Source: Fasciola hepatica (taxonomy: Eukaryota; Platyhelminthes; Trematoda; Plagiorchiida; Fasciolidae). From it: a DNA stretch of 64,000 nucleotides. The notes beneath the pieces were generated by a model that did not search any database, was not told where the DNA came from, and saw only the letters and a program-made list of their open reading frames with translations. Every line of letters starts with the position of its first letter. Position 1 is the first letter of the stretch. The DNA is taken from contig CANUEZ040000062.1 in NCBI GenBank assembly GCA_948099385.1, positions 5,573,501-5,637,500 of the forward strand, in the 5' to 3' direction. Both the position numbers and the translations under genes were made by a program. This document shows positions 11,747 to 26,109 of the stretch, piece after piece.

Positions 11747-14700
11747 GTGAGAAGCGTACTACCTGGTTTTCTTATTTTTTGTTCATTTGAAAAATTTAAT
11801 TACTTGATTTTCGAAAGAGTTCTTTTACAGAGGACTCACAAATGATAAGTGTACCATAGAGTTCCAGTCCACATGTAATCCAAGAGTTGCCATTTCACGA
11901 GGGATCAGAAAAAACACTTAAGCGAGAGCGAAAGAAGCATTCGATGAAGTTTGTTGGATAATTCAGCTTGTCAGTTTTAGTGATCGAGCAGAGCTAGGGT
12001 ATTCCTGAATTTTATCGACTTCCTTTTCGTTCCTAAACAATCATCTTTGTCGTCGCTGAATAATGTCAGGAAAGCTATTTGAAGGGGACTAATATTAGCT
12101 ATCTGATCTCAGTTTAAACTGAGAACTGACCTCATCAGTTGCTAATTTTTCTGATTAGCCGTAGATAAATTACTTTCTTCCGCAATAAGACAGTCCCATG
12201 GTTCCGGATATCAACTGGTGTTGGTGAGATTCAGTGACTGATAAAGGAAATTATGTTCCGTCTGTTGGGAATTCTGTATCACACGTCATTGTAACTATGC
12301 CGATCACAACGGTTGCTCCTGTTTGTGGATGCGGAGTAAATATTTTGCATCTAACTCATGTGAAAGTGTCGTACAAGACAACATCAGAGCGCTCGGTCTG
12401 CTGAAATTTAAAAACGATCATGTGAATTGAGCCAAAACCACATCTCATTCATGGACGTACAGTTATATCGACCACGGTTGCATTTTCCGTGGATTCTGTG
12501 GCCTCGTTATGTGATTTATGTTTTTTTCCGATTTAGTCAAGCAGGATCACAACACTGTCGCAACAGTTGAACGTTTTTATTCTCCACAAATGCGTAGAAT
12601 CTAGTAAATTAAGTAAAACTTCAACATTTCCGGTTTTCTCTCAAACAGATTTCTGTTTTCTGTTATATGACCGGTGTAGAATTTCTAGACTGGACCACCT
12701 CTATTCCACACGAGGATTTTGAAACGAGCGGGAGCCAACTAATTATTTGGCTTTATTCTTGGTTCAATTAAGCTGAAGCAATGGGCGAGAAAGTTCACTG
12801 CCATGGCTGGGTCTACTAATCTATTCTCCAGACACTCCGAAATGGAATGTTGTGATTAATCATTTTACTCCCAGAAATATACACTGAGGTATTTCATGAA
12901 GATTCCCTTTTAGTTTCTGACAATAAATATCCCACTAAGTATATCGGTTATTTATTTGAAAATTCCCAAATTGTATCAGTTACCAGAGGCTAGGTATCCT
13001 GTCTTTGTGAGATTTGTGATTTTGCTAAAAACGGAACACTTTGGACAGCGGCACTGGTCCACCATGCTGTCGTTCTTTTTCTCGCTGCCTAGTTCGCCCT
13101 TGGCTATTTCAGATATTAAACCTGTCCTTTGAAAGATTTCTTAAAAACAAAGCGGAAAAGCTGAGAGTCCCGGGGAACTTTGGGTTTTGGAGTGGACCAG
13201 GACGATTTTAGGCACGTTAGACAATCTTCCAGTTCAATAACGACAAATATTCAATTCTAATGCCCGCCAGTTCGGGACCAGTTAAGATTAACCGTAGGAC
13301 AATTACTGACTGGAAATTGGGTCGGTGTTCGCTAACTGGCTGTGCCGGGAGGAGAGAAGAATCAAGTGGTTAAAATGACCGGTGTTCCTTTTCTTTCTAC
13401 CTTTCATCGTTCGTTAGTGTGTCGGCCTGTAAGCCGTTATCTGATCGTGACTGTTTCGGCTGTCATTGTTCTCCCCAATCTAACGGGAAGCTGATCGTAT
13501 TGTTCAGTCATAACTCCCCTCGTGGGCACACGGGAGTGGACACACAAACTCAGATCGGGCTATTCTCGCTTGTCCACCACAGCCATTCTGTCGCATCAGT
13601 CGGTCGGTAGAAATGTAATTGGTCGGCTTAGGAGCGTGATTCTGTTTTCCAAGTGGGAATGAACGAGGGTGAGAGAGAGAGAGATGAGGATTTCTTGATA
13701 AACGAAAACCAAAGGGGGTGAACGGATAAACCGAATAACACGACCGGTCGGACTCGATTAGAATGAGAGAAATTGTGTGGTCACGAAACTGGAAAAGTCA
13801 TTGTTCCTTTCGTTTATGCTGTGAATAATATTTTGATTATCCGTTTCTATGATAGACGAAAGCAATTCGCGATGTCTCTAGTCGAAAAATTCCAGTTTGA
13901 CTTATTTTTCGGCATAAAAAAGGGGGAATTTTAAACTTCTGGTATCAAGCAAAACATCGATTTCGTTCAGAAGTCACTTGCAGACGACAATGTGAAGTCG
14001 TCAGTTGCGTTCAAAGTGGTTAGCGGCATGTTTTGCATGTGCAAGTATGCGTGTTCGTGAGTGAACGAGTGCACTGGTGATCAATGCGAGTACAGATCTA
14101 TGTGGTGATCAATGGAGCAACTTATACTTCTAGTAGTGACAGTCATTGGGTACTTCTTCATCCATGACAACGTGACCCGTAGAGTGAGGAAAACTTTGCA
14201 GATTTGACCAAAACGCGTAATGTGAACATTGAATTGCCTTGCGATTTGGTTACACATTGTTTGTCACCATACAGCCAAAAGTCAGAGACGAAGTATAAGT
14301 GGAACTATTTTAAATCAAATGACCACGGGATTAAATCATTGCCATTTTGAAAGCTGACTTGGATACCGGTTTAGACTTATACTTGATAAGATATTAGCCC
14401 ATAGCAATTTGCTTTGCGGTTTATTTCAGTTTCCAAAGGTCATTTCAGTTCGAATCTCTAGTTTTATTGTCCGAAACATTTTAAGTTTCACTCAGTACCA
14501 GTTTTTTTTGTTGTGGGATACAAAAGTGATCAACAGTCATTTTGATCCCTTTCTCGATGTTTACCGAACTTAGTACACAGAGCTGCGTGATCGATGGAAG
14601 ACGAATTCGTCCCATGCAACACAATTTGTTGACCGAATACCGTGACGAGTAACGTTAAGGTTAATATAAGGCCTGGTTTGTTTTTGCTGGGCTTATCTTT

Positions 14701-15792
14701 ATCGACGAAATTTCGCTGAATCTTTCGCCGTAGTAGTTTCTCCTTGAAATGTCACAAATGAGTCACACGCGTTTCCTTCAGTGGTAATAGGCACATTTCG
14801 TAGTACATTCCCTATCCGACAGCCTGCTCTGTGCGAACATGTCTCGCGGATACCGTGCCAATTTCCTGTGTGAAATGAAAGTCACTAACAAGAATTCTCA
14901 AAGGAAAATCTATCCAGGGCATAGCTACAACCAGCGTGGTTCTCACTAATTTAAGGGAAAACTTATCCACTTTCTTATACGACACTGGATTCCATGTGGT
15001 CTTATCCTGTGATGGTCTCTTGGCTCTGATATTATAGGTATCGTGACTGTTTCCAAATCGAAATTGTTGACTGGAACATTTCCAATGGAAAATGGAATAG
15101 AAGTTGTGCCAAAGAATACTGACAACGAAACACTTCATCTGCGAGTAATTGGATTCATTGTGAAAAATAGAAATATCAGTGGATAGATAGCTCCCAGCCA
15201 TGCTTTCGCTGCGTTCTCAGCTGACAGGTTGATTCAGCCCACACAACAAAAGTGTTCCATTTCTAATACCGAACGTTTTACTTGATACCAACACAGTGGA
15301 GGTCTAATGAAGATGTCAAAAATCCTCATTTTAATAACATCGGAATAGCATCATTCATTACCCCAATAACGATGTTGCTTGGGAAATGAACCCATTTACC
15401 GTAATCAGAACACAAGATCCAGGTGCACGCGTGTTCTGAGTGATTTCATTATCAATTACATTTATTTGGTAACAAAAATAGCAAAAAGCGTATCAGAAGA
15501 TCTGTGTCTCGTCCACTGTTTGGAAGATGGATAGGCTAGGAGTAGGCAGATGGCGGTGCAACACTTTCACGAATGGCTGATTTGCGTAACAGGTGATAAT
15601 TAACTTCCGTTACAACCACGCTGACCTGCGATGCAAACGGCTTTTGGCTGGGGCTGTTGGAGCTCTGGAACCATTTTCCCTTGCGCGCATAGTTCTGGAT
15701 GCTACTTGCTTCGGGAATAGAGGAAGGAAGCAGTTCTAACCACAACAGTCGTCAATGATGATGAAATTTATCACACTTGTTGTTTGTTTTAG
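11747..15792 (+). other. intron of the CREBRF-like gene, inside the basic region
   Basis: A 4,046-bp GT-AG intron. A CpG-richer patch near 13380-13620 has no coding match. The longest minus-strand open frames do not look coding, except a possible exon at 15626-15735, listed separately. I see no recognisable transposon protein in it. Confidence 0.8.
15626..15735 (-). CDS. candidate internal exon of an unknown minus-strand gene
   Basis: Between acceptor gttgtggttag and donor gtcagc lie 110 nt open in one frame: LLPSSIPEASSIQNYARKGK then WFQSSNSPSQKPFASQ (phase 0 at the donor). The composition is polar and protein-like. It sits 58 bases from the CREBRF-like basic-region exon on the other strand. 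I recognise no family; it may be chance. Confidence 0.25.
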
Positions 15793-15866
15793 AATTTGTC
15801 GGTTGAAGAAGAAAGCATTCCACGAAGCAAACAAGATCAAATACACCGGACTGGAGCTGGAGTATA
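15793..15866 (+). CDS. CREBRF: CREBRF/REPTOR-like, 74-nt exon with basic region and first zipper turn
   Basis: This small exon begins after tgtttgttttag. Its first base completes the AA left by the previous exon (AAA, Lys). It reads [19 protein letters not shown] then LELEY, and its last base A is split with the next exon; the donor is gtgagt. The joined basic region is NKLASK plus ICRLKKKA. This keeps the bZIP spacing Asn-x7-Arg and closely matches the CREBRF family pattern (RACRLKKKAQ.EAN in memory). The residues after the basic region lead into the dimerising helix. The exon is only about 25 codons long and lies between introns of 4,046 and 16,053 bp, so ORF-based gene finding would miss it. 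The evidence is reading-frame continuity across both junctions plus family match. Confidence 0.93.
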
Positions 15867-16498
15867 GTGAGTTCAATCCTACCTAGCTCGTTCCCGACTA
15901 GCCCAATTTCGCTGCTTCTCTTCTCTTTCACTTCTATAACGAACTAGTGGTTTTCAGCAAATCCCGTTGAAAGAAGTTGATTAAAAACGGTATTCAAAGA
16001 ATAGATTATTCACATTAAAGTAATGGGTGCAATTTTGACCAGTACACTTTGATTCGATCTGAAAACTGACACTATTGTATACAATGGGTGTGAGGATCCA
16101 TGTTAGGGTTGCCAACTTCTACGAATTTTCGGTACCCATATACACGATTCTACACTGTACAACTGAATATATATCTCAAGAATTTCAATATTTCGAAGTT
16201 CATGAGACTGAAGCTTATACAGTGAACAGTTTTCGTTTTTTACCTGCTGAGGCAAACAGAAGAAAATGGTGGGATCACTCAGAGTTTAAGCTCATTGGCG
16301 GATGTCGCTCATACACAGTTGTAATTTTGACTAGCAACCCCGTTAGGATCTCTATTCATGATGATTCGGAAGCACCCGTTGTGGCTTCACAATTCAGCTG
16401 GTTGAGCATAAAGGGTTCAAGGTGGGATCGTGTTGTTGAATCTCACTGAAGCCGAGGACCATTCGATCCATTCAGAGTGTGGAAAATTGACTAATTCC

Positions 16499-16560
16499 AT
16501 ATTATTATTATTATTATTCTCATTAATATTGTTATTATTATTATTAGTAGTAGTAGTAGT
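16499..16560. repeat. (ATT)n/(AGT)n microsatellite
   Basis: Imperfect trinucleotide run ending in five AGT units. Confidence 0.9.
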
Positions 16561-17229
16561 GGTATTGCCCACTCTCACAGCCGTTTTCGTCGTTTTCCGA
16601 ATGTTGTTAATTCCATTTTTTCCCCGTAAAGGAAAAAATCATCGAATCGATTGTGTTTACGTTTTCTTACTGATATCTTTAAAGTGACTTCTTCCTGTAA
16701 GACTGATTCTACTGCTTGAGCCTGTAGGCCTACAGCGAACAGCATTACGAAACTCTCGGGAACAGTGCGAATCAACTGGACTCTCGTGAGACATCAGACA
16801 AGATGGAGTCTGAGAATTTATTGCATTTTCATTTCCCATACAGACGTGAACTATGAAAAAATGACTTCAACACTTGAATTACATATGCATATAGTGGGTC
16901 ACTTTGGACCAAAATAGGCAACTGTTTCTTGTCTAACGGACGGATACCGAAGATAACTTCATTCACCATATGCCAGTGAAAAAGCTACTAACTTAACTCT
17001 GCTTAGGAAGAATGTTTGCGTTAGAATTTTCCTAAATACGTACGAATTATCCTGAACGGTAAATAAAATTGATTTATTTCCTGAAGCAGTCATCAAGCTG
17101 ACTTAAAATAACATTGCTTTCAAAATCAGAAGTCCAAAGATAATTGCTTACTATTGCATGGACCTCCTTACATCCAACTCAGTCCCCTCTACAAATAAAG
17201 GATTGGTCACTTCTGATTGTGAAATGATT

Positions 17230-17375
17230 CATAATGCAATAAAAAAACTCGGCTCAAAACAGAAAACCATGACTGGGAAATAATCGACGGTGCATCCAGT
17301 GCATAAAACCCTACTGGGACTCGAACTTGGAGCAAGCAGTTGAGACGAATACCTGACCACCAGGCTATCCGGGCC
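17230..17375 (-). mobile_element. tRNA-like SINE
   Basis: The minus strand starts GGCCCGGATAGCCTGGTGGT (A box) and has B box AAGTTCGAGTCCC about 45 bases on. The downstream body runs toward 17230. Confidence 0.55.
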
Positions 17376-20300
17376 GTATCTCGATGTTTTTTTCTTCAGT
17401 ACTAACTTCACATGAAATGGTGTCCTCCAGTCACTGGTTTTCCAAGGATAACAATCCACTGATCGCATCGCGATGGAATTCTACTCTGTGCAACTGGGCC
17501 GTAATAGACATAAGTGACGACCAAGGTGTTACTTTTCAAAATAACTACAGAGCTTGGCCACTTGATCATTTTCCTGTATGCAAATCGTAGAAGCTTTTTA
17601 GATTTTCCGTGACTGTTCATCTATTGAGCAACAGTGCATTCGGTCAGCTGAAAGACATCGGTAATCTACTGATGAATTAAAGAAGAACGGCAAAATGTTG
17701 TTGATCATTAACTAATAACTATTAGTTTAATCTCTCTGCTTTCGCCTCCGTTTAGGAAAATGTGTCTGAATATTCATCCCGTTTTATGGCTCGTGATACT
17801 CGGCGATCGTAAACGGTACAGATATCTTCAGAGTTATTAGCCTATTCCACGGGAACAGTGGAAATGCCGAACTAATTTGATGATGGCGAGGTTGAATGCT
17901 GATTTGTTGAATGTTTGTCACCTCCGTTCACTCGGCAAATGTTAAACAAATGATAGTTCATAAGCACCTGTTTCTGTATGGACTTTTTCAGACTGCGCTG
18001 CTGCATTCTTTACAGCATTTTAATTTGAACAATCATTGCAAATGATCGCAATCCGTCATTCATCTTAATCTTCGCGCAACATTGCGGAGTTTCGGAAAAC
18101 TCACTTTTCGTTGTGCTTTTAATAATGACCTTTTGGACACTCAATTTCCCCCACGGGTCAAGTGAATTATGTTGCACGATATATTCAGGAGCATTGTGCG
18201 ACACCTTCACTTGTATGTACCGGGGCCAAATTTTCCTTCGGCTTCTCAGATCGTCTCAGAAAATGGCGATTTTTGGGATTTTGACACCCCTAATCTCAAT
18301 AGAAGAGCAAATTCAAAATATTCGTCACTGAACTTTTATCTGAATATGAAATAGAATTTACTGAAAATCAAGTAACAAAATCATAATGAAACCTTGTTTC
18401 AAATAAAAGAATAAGATTTAAGACGTAGACATTCACAAGTGTTGTAGAAATTTTCTCTTTATCGCGTTTTTTCGAATTAATCTATCGCGGACACACAACG
18501 TTTTATCCTGGTACAAAATTTTTCGTCATATGAGAATAAGATCCTAACCATATTTAAATCAGGATTGTTAAGATGAAATTAAAAATGTAGTCCATAAAGT
18601 AACCACGGTTCCATTACTGTAAAGGGTCTTAACAAAAGGATAGATATGTTCACAGTTGTGAGCGCACAACTTCGTGTCAGACATCTCCTGACTAATCTTC
18701 CTGAAGTGAGATAATTCTCCTAGACGAATTTCCCGTCCGATCGACAAAAGACATTTCTTCTTGATCCCGATAAGCTCTCCGTTGTTCAGGGTAACTTTGT
18801 AAAACTACCGTGTGAAGGTTGACCACGGTATAACGCGGCCCATATCAACCGCCGCAGGGGTGTGGTTAAGATGACGTGAGCACTACCCTAATTTGGTATG
18901 CCCTAACTCCCTGGTTGGATTTCAAGCGATGTGAGTTGTCACTGGTTAGGGACTTTGAGCGATATGGCTCAGAACCAAACCCACTGGTATGAATGCTATG
19001 TGGTGTCCTTGGGAGACACTTGGTCCCCGTAAATATTGAACAAAACTACAAAATATTGCAAAACGTTACGGTGAAACAGTCAAAATACACTTTGTTTTCA
19101 TTTGCTATCTCATCCTCGTTACCCGTTCGTGGTGTTGCCATCACTCCTGCTTCTAGGCTCAGGGTATTATTATTATTGACAATGTAAAACTATGAGTGGT
19201 CAGATGATCATAATCGGGAAATTATGACCCTCTGATTAAGAGAGCCAGTTCTGAAGCCACCTGTTACTTATCCTTCTAGCAGCTTCCAGTAGCCGCAACC
19301 GCCTTCCTGAAGTACAGCTCTATTTCTTTTTGACAAACAAAAGGACCTAAAACATCAATATTACCTTGAAGTGACTGGAAAGGGTTTTGTTTGAATTTCG
19401 TATTCTCAGTCACATTTTTGTAAGCCTCATAATTATCGTCTCAGATAGTGCAAAGTAAGTCTAGTTACAATAGTTTCAGTAATATTTGACTTGTTGTTTC
19501 CAATATGACGAGGAAATTTCGCACTGATAGCTCTAATGTTTAACGTTCCCAGTTCATTCACTTAGAGCGGACCGTGCAAAATCCGGTCATCCCAGTTACA
19601 GCCTCTTAGTTTTGTCGAGTCTGATTAAACCATATCCGGCTCATTTTGTACCCGTCCGCAATGAATAGATATGACAGTGCGAGTGTGATGAGAGTAGTGA
19701 ACAGGACGGAAGCAATCAAAACAATATGTGGCAAAATTTCCGATCAAAGTTCATCTGCACGCGCATAATGTACGATGTCTTGCAATTTTAACAGCACCGA
19801 ATGGAAGACTGGTCGATTTCACAAGCGGGACAGTATGGTTTATCAGGCTGGATCTCCTTAAAGTCAGCTGATTTCGATGAGTCAATTTATCTGAAAACTA
19901 GACAAATGTGAAGGCCACATAATTTATTCTGGTAGCATCGGAAATGATATTTACTACTTCATCTTCTAGTCCTAGTCCGCTGATTGTCGCCCCAAGATAC
20001 CGGAAAGAGCAAGGTGGATTTGGCGATGTTGGTACGAATAAGCCGCGTAAAAAGTTGCGTTGAAGTAGAATCTGAGTTTACCGGGCATAGAAACTATCAG
20101 TAATTTTTCCACGACTTTGAATGCTGATTTTGTTCTTAGTTCCAGGTTGGCGGTTTTCATGTGGTCCCAGTGGCCAAGGTTTGTGTCTAGAATGCTGTTG
20201 TTCTATCAAGACGGAGCAGTGCAATACCGGCTGATGATGAGTTATTTAAGATCTAGACACCATGCTTCGCAATCAGGGCCTCCAAATGTCTCAGAATGGT

Positions 20301-23300
20301 CGAGGGTGCTTTTCTCAAGATCTGAGGTGGCTACTGGCAATAAATGTCGTAGATATTTTTGAAATCCGCGGCCTTTAAAATCTTCGGAAATTTGGTTCGT
20401 GGTCCATTGACCTTATATTAGTTATAATTTTTAGACCGATTATAGAAATTTCTTTTGACGCGGTAACTAAACCAAGAACGAGGTTTGCTCAGTTAGTTCG
20501 CCTAAATGTGCCGGTGTTTTGCAAATTGTATACCATCGATCATTTGTTCTTCAGACATGTAGTGATCGGAGTACACACTATTCACCACAATTATACATTA
20601 ATCCAGCATCATTTTGAATGGTGACTTAACGATTTTTGAGCATTCAGAAAAAATGCTGCTTAATTCATCATCCATTTGTGAATCACATCGTTTCACCTAG
20701 TGTCGATAAAAGATGTAGCTGATAATGTAGAAATGGGTACACCACATATAGCCGTAACAGGGCTACGTGGATACCCTATTCACTTTGCTTCTTTGAATGA
20801 ACTATCAGCTTAGCACTACCATGGTAAGAACCTGTCCATCCTCTTCTTCCGTTACCTGGTAATGTAATGTTGTTTGTTCACAACTTTATTCCCTTCGAGG
20901 TTTTGTCTTTATCCTGATTTTGCAAAATTACGAAATACGATTCTGATGCATTTTGATAAATGTCGAGTGGATTCAAATGTGAAATTTCACTTACCTCGGC
21001 GAGATCCGTACCCGAGTTGCAGTACCACGTGTGTACATCTAACTGATCTACCAGACGAGTTCAAGTGGTTTCGAAAATTTCGTGAGTGGATTATACTGTT
21101 TGCCCAAGCAAACTTCATTGGCAAATGGCACCGGCCACAATGAACTTTGGCAGTATTTCCCCATGAATCAACAGGTATCAGCTATTTGAATACAAGAGAA
21201 TATCTGATTACAAATTAGAGTATGAATCCCACCAGGATCAACGCGTTCTCTATTTGGATCAGTTCAACATATTTACTGATCTTTCATACCGAACTTCATG
21301 GTCAAATATGGTTGTGTATTCATCTGGTGGATATCTGAAAAATTGCCATGACTGCAGTATGCATTTGCAAAGATGCTGCGAAACGATCCCCGATACATTG
21401 TGAAAATTGATGTCTTAACTTCTTTTCAAAATCAGTTAATCCTTTTTGGGTTGTCTACTGTGCGTCAGAATAAATAGTTTCTCGTCTCGTCGCTGTAAAA
21501 TGGTGCCTTAGAAACTCACTGGTTAGACATACCACAGATAAGTTGTATCAAATTCTAAAAAAATAGAAAACTTATTTCAGCTCCAAATAGCAAGTTCATT
21601 TCTCGCTTATTTGGATATTTTTTGTTGGACCTATTAGGCAATGTAGCCCTATATATTACGGGAGATTTTGTAGTCAAGAAGTAAAACACGAATATTCTGA
21701 AGTGTCCTGTTTTGAAGGATATAAAGTAAGTTTTGAGTATAACGAGTAGTATCTTCAGATGGTCAACTTAATCAGTCTGATCTGGCACCGCTTCCTTCTG
21801 GTATTAGTTCGAATCTAGAATGCAAGTATGATTATCACTAACTGAACACAGTGAGTAGTGTACAGGATAAACAAATATCACCGGCCACATAAATCAGTCA
21901 TACCAGAGATCTTTGTGGGCATGCACCTCGATCCATGAATAAATTGAATTTCTGAAGACATCTTTATAACTGATACGACGATTTAAAGAGATTGCGGAAG
22001 GTTCTCTTTAGATTTGAATTCGTGGATACGTAGCTGAGTCATTGGCCGGTCGGTTACGTGTTGAAAGCGATCTTCTGATGAACCATTTATTCTCCATAGA
22101 CTAGCCGTAACCAACACAGTGGAAAATCAAGTACTTCTAGACTATCTTCAGAAAAGCCGTTCTATTCAGAGATTTTCTTGGATAAGCAACTTTGAATGAA
22201 GAGTGTCCCATTCATTTTTATTAGACTTAATTAGACTGCCTCGCATCAGTTTTACCTGTTACTACTAAGAAACTTGTTCCTCATGTTGCCTTGTAAGATA
22301 ACAATCCTCCAGTTATACTTTCGTGGTTGGTACTTATTCACCTGTTAATTCGTTTCGCCATTCTCGTTGAATGTATTTACTATCACAGTCATATTCAACC
22401 TATTTACAATAGCTCTCAAACCTTTTAAAAATCAGAACCCGACTTTTCCAAATTTGTCTTCAAAACAGCATGAATTTTTCAGATGAAATTCGAACATCGA
22501 AAATGCAGATCTGAGTGACAGATCCATCCGACTACAGGTGCTTTCGTCGACCGCTTGCTGAACAAGCGGACACATGATGAACTCTTTACATGGCTTTCCA
22601 GGGCCATTGCCAGGCCTTCTAATATGACGGCGAGTTCTCGTGTTTGTGTTTGTATGGGCGCGAGTGCGACCATGTGCGTCATGCAGTACAGCACAATTTG
22701 ATTTTCCCTAACACAGTTTACGAAGTAGGCGCGTGAGCATTTCCATCTGAAAGTAAACATCATGTTGATATAAGCACCCCACAAGGTCACCACTGTCATT
22801 TGACGAACGTGCTTCGTCGAAAGTGAATGAACAGCTCAGCATTTTTTTCGCACTTTGTCGAATTCTGTGGGCGGTGAACAAATTCGCTACGAGTGTGAAC
22901 TCAACAACTGGCCTAGAGAGAAATACTGGACCTGGACGACAAGCAGGCAACTGATCAGTACCAGTAGAGATTGGGCCGATAGCATGGCACGTCTGGTGAA
23001 GGTGGTAAATGTGGGTAGGCTGAGAAAAATAGAGAGAACTTGATTTTTGTCCAGCTGCAAAACAACTTAGAATAATATCTCAAAAAACACTTCGTAATTC
23101 AGTGCACTAATCACACAGTGATTGTAGCAATCCCGGCTGTTTCAACGAAGACGAAATAGTAATACTGGGTCATTATAATGCCGGAATTACTAGGAAATTT
23201 CTCGTTAACAAAAAGGTCGATAAGTTTGGCTGATAGTAATCGCATCTTTAGTAGCTCACATCATCAGTTCCCATGAGCATTGGGCAAATGAGCCTGGCAT

Positions 23301-25460
23301 TGAACTTGTAAACGTCTCAACTTCAATAGAGATGACGACATGGGCGAACTCTGATGAAATCACCGTGAACGTTGATGAAACGTTTGCGATCTAAACGCCC
23401 GGTTTAGGGACCAGAAGCTTACGGGTAAAGTGGTCAGCAATTGCGAACCAAGGTATTATGCAAGCAGGCAGCTAGGTTTGGAGCTGAACCCACTTCTGGT
23501 GCTCTGTAAACTCCATCAACGAAGATGAAGGGTAACACAGCCAACTTGAATTATTTTACGAGCCATCTCTAGTTACGGGCATTGTTTACCCAGGCTTGTG
23601 ATATCTTCTTCATTTGGAAAATAAACCCAATACCATCATATTACTACAGAGGTTTGTAAGCGGAATTTTAATGCATGCAAATAAGACCCTCCTAAGAATA
23701 AGCCCACTGCCCTTTGTCCATTTACTCAGTCAGTACAAGGCCTTGAGAAGCCACCGAACAAAAAGCGGACATCCAGTCTTTCAAATAAGACTTTAGGAAT
23801 GCTGGATTCACTCTACGAAAAACGGTACCTCTTGCGGACTACCAACAAACATGACCATTCAGCTGACCGGCAGGCAGCAATCGGATATACACGGACTAGA
23901 GTGCACTCTCGAACGGAAGGCCGAGATGCACCCTGGTAAAAAACAGAGGCAAAGAATTCACCACTTCATATATTATTCTTGTAACTGTTCGCATATTTTA
24001 TCGAAAATGGACTGGTTTCTGCAAAGAGCCTGAATTTTGTCGAGTCTAACGAACAGGAGCTCGAACTTGTTCGATAATTGCCAAATCTATCAAGCCGTAA
24101 TTTCACCAGTTGATTAATCTGAGTTCGCTAACTAACATACAGAGATGCGGTGGTTAATTAGCCAGACTGGCAGTTCGAAAAAGAAGCCCAATTTTGAGGA
24201 TGCGGGTATCTTGTTTCCAGTAAGCTATCTCGTTTGTGTATACGGACGAAAAGCGCGAAAGTCTTGAAGAAGTCTTGACAACAACATATGAATCACGTAC
24301 TTCACACAATTTATTTGGATGAGCACTTGGAACAGTCGATCTCCAAATTATTGATTTTGCGATCGAGGTATTGCTGACCACCCGTCACTGACCTCTGAAC
24401 CTAAAGATATCAGGGATAAATGAACTGGTCTGACGTGGCTAGTGCTCAGTCCTTTTATCTTCTCATCCACGAGTTCAACACATTGAACAAAGACTAGCTT
24501 CTTCAGATTAACATTTATCTATCACTGAAGCAGTGATCAGAAAGTGCTCTATTTCACCAAGCTCAGTAGTGGCTGTGTACCTTAGGATTGACAGCCGGTA
24601 GATGTGAGATCAAACACGTAAAGCAGATATATCTGCACAAATACTTTCTACCAGAGGGATTTCTTCAGTTAATTCGGATCGCATTGTTTACGGAATCGAA
24701 TTTGGTTTTCTCATCCGAAAAGACTAATTAGTGTGACGTAACCAAACGTTTACTTCGTAGCTAATAATTTCGTAGTAAACATATTAGATTATTGTTTAAA
24801 ACCTGTACTGATGAAATGCCTAGTAGTCACGTATCAAGATGTTCGTTTAACGTAAGCTTTGTATACATCGAAAGAGAGCAGAAATCCTCTTTTTATTATC
24901 ATACACTCAAACTAGAGATGAGCACTCAAATTTTCAGCTAACATAAAGTAAATGTGTTCCGATCCGTCTCACTAACTCTGGTGAGAAGACTCTTCTAGCT
25001 TCGAACCATCACGCTCTCTTCATGTTAAATACACCATTTATACAATATACGTACTGATGATAACCACAAACTTGCAAGAAAGCTTACTGGCCCACTGATA
25101 ATCCTAAATGACCCAACTGATTGAGCTGCTGGCTGTACCCTGATTGGTTAGTTCAGACAAATGTTAGCCACTGATTAGTCCGTTGATCCGTTTGACTGAC
25201 TGTACTCATGTCTGCGATTCTGAACAGCCAGTCATATACTCTCTGCTTTGCAGCCTCCAAAGTTGCACTTCATTCGACACAGGCGATGGCATGTTGTCTG
25301 CCATTTTACCAGACGTCTTTTGGCAATGTGCCGGCCCATACCCTCAGAAAATGGACCAGCGCAGCAGACTATAAGTTGTGTCAATATAGATCATTTTGTG
25401 CTTGTTACTCACTCTACATGAAAACTCAGTTATTTGTCCATTGTCCGTTCCTGAAAGAGA

Positions 25461-25540
25461 ACTGGTCTGAGGTGGTTAGGCGGTCGTTAACGCGGAATTT
25501 AGACAATAGCAACCTGGGTTCGATTCCAGACACCGCCAGT
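25461..25540 (+). mobile_element. tRNA-like SINE head
   Basis: Plus strand, 80 nt: 5' ACTGG pairs with 3' CCAGT. It has an A-box-like GAGGTGGTTAGGCGG, B box GGGTTCGATTCC and T stem CTGG/CCAG. No credible anticodon arm, so a pseudo-tRNA/SINE is more likely than a tRNA gene. Confidence 0.6.
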
Positions 25541-26095
25541 CACTTTCCAGCTGACAGCCTTTCATTGGCTGTGGCTCCCTTCCAGAAATGTTGTTCTTTG
25601 CCGTGTAGAAAATAAAGGAAGCAGATTATCTGAAAAATAGTTAAGATCAGTGGTTAGGTTGGGTACAAATCAAGAAACATAGACGCTATTCACTCTATAT
25701 TACCGAATGTGCACTATCAACTGAGCTAAGAGGACACACCGAAGGCTGCAAGCATTTCGAAAATGTTCTCTACCCATTTTCCCACATCATACTTTTCTGG
25801 GCTTATGGCCGTAGTTCAGGCTCCAAGTTCGTGTTCACCTCTGTTATACGCACGATAAACTGAACAGGAAGATCGATAAAACTTCAGATGCACAACGAAA
25901 CGTACTACTAGATGGTTAGTTCAATTAAACCAATGCTCATATCAGTCCGTAAATATTAGTATGGATTGCAACTCTCTGCCCCGTAAGAATTAGGTCACAT
26001 AGTTACTATTTGTAGTAGTGAATGATTTCTTACGTTCTGGTTCCAATGATTGCTCTACAGATGACGATAACCCCGGTTGATGTGAACACCTAATT

Positions 26096-26109
26096 CCCCC
26101 CCCCCCCCC
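26096..26109. repeat. poly-C tract
   Basis: Fourteen consecutive C. Confidence 0.95.

Noticed and set aside
16075..16449. 124-codon frame in the 16-kb intron
   Set aside because: No family resemblance, no credible splice partner in the CREBRF-like transcript, and composition like the intron.
23342..23400. Second hammerhead-like arrangement (GGGCG...CTGATGA...GAAAC...AAACG...CGCCC)
   Set aside because: Three complementary segments surround a CTGATGA/GAAA core, but position 16.1 is C rather than U, and stem I does not start directly beside the core and cleavage site, so it fails the canonical geometry.
25461..25540. Functional tRNA gene
   Set aside because: A and B boxes and end pairing are present, but no proper anticodon arm; a SINE head is more likely. 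The same applies to the heads at 17.3, 36.3, 51.5, 53.5 and 59.7 kb.
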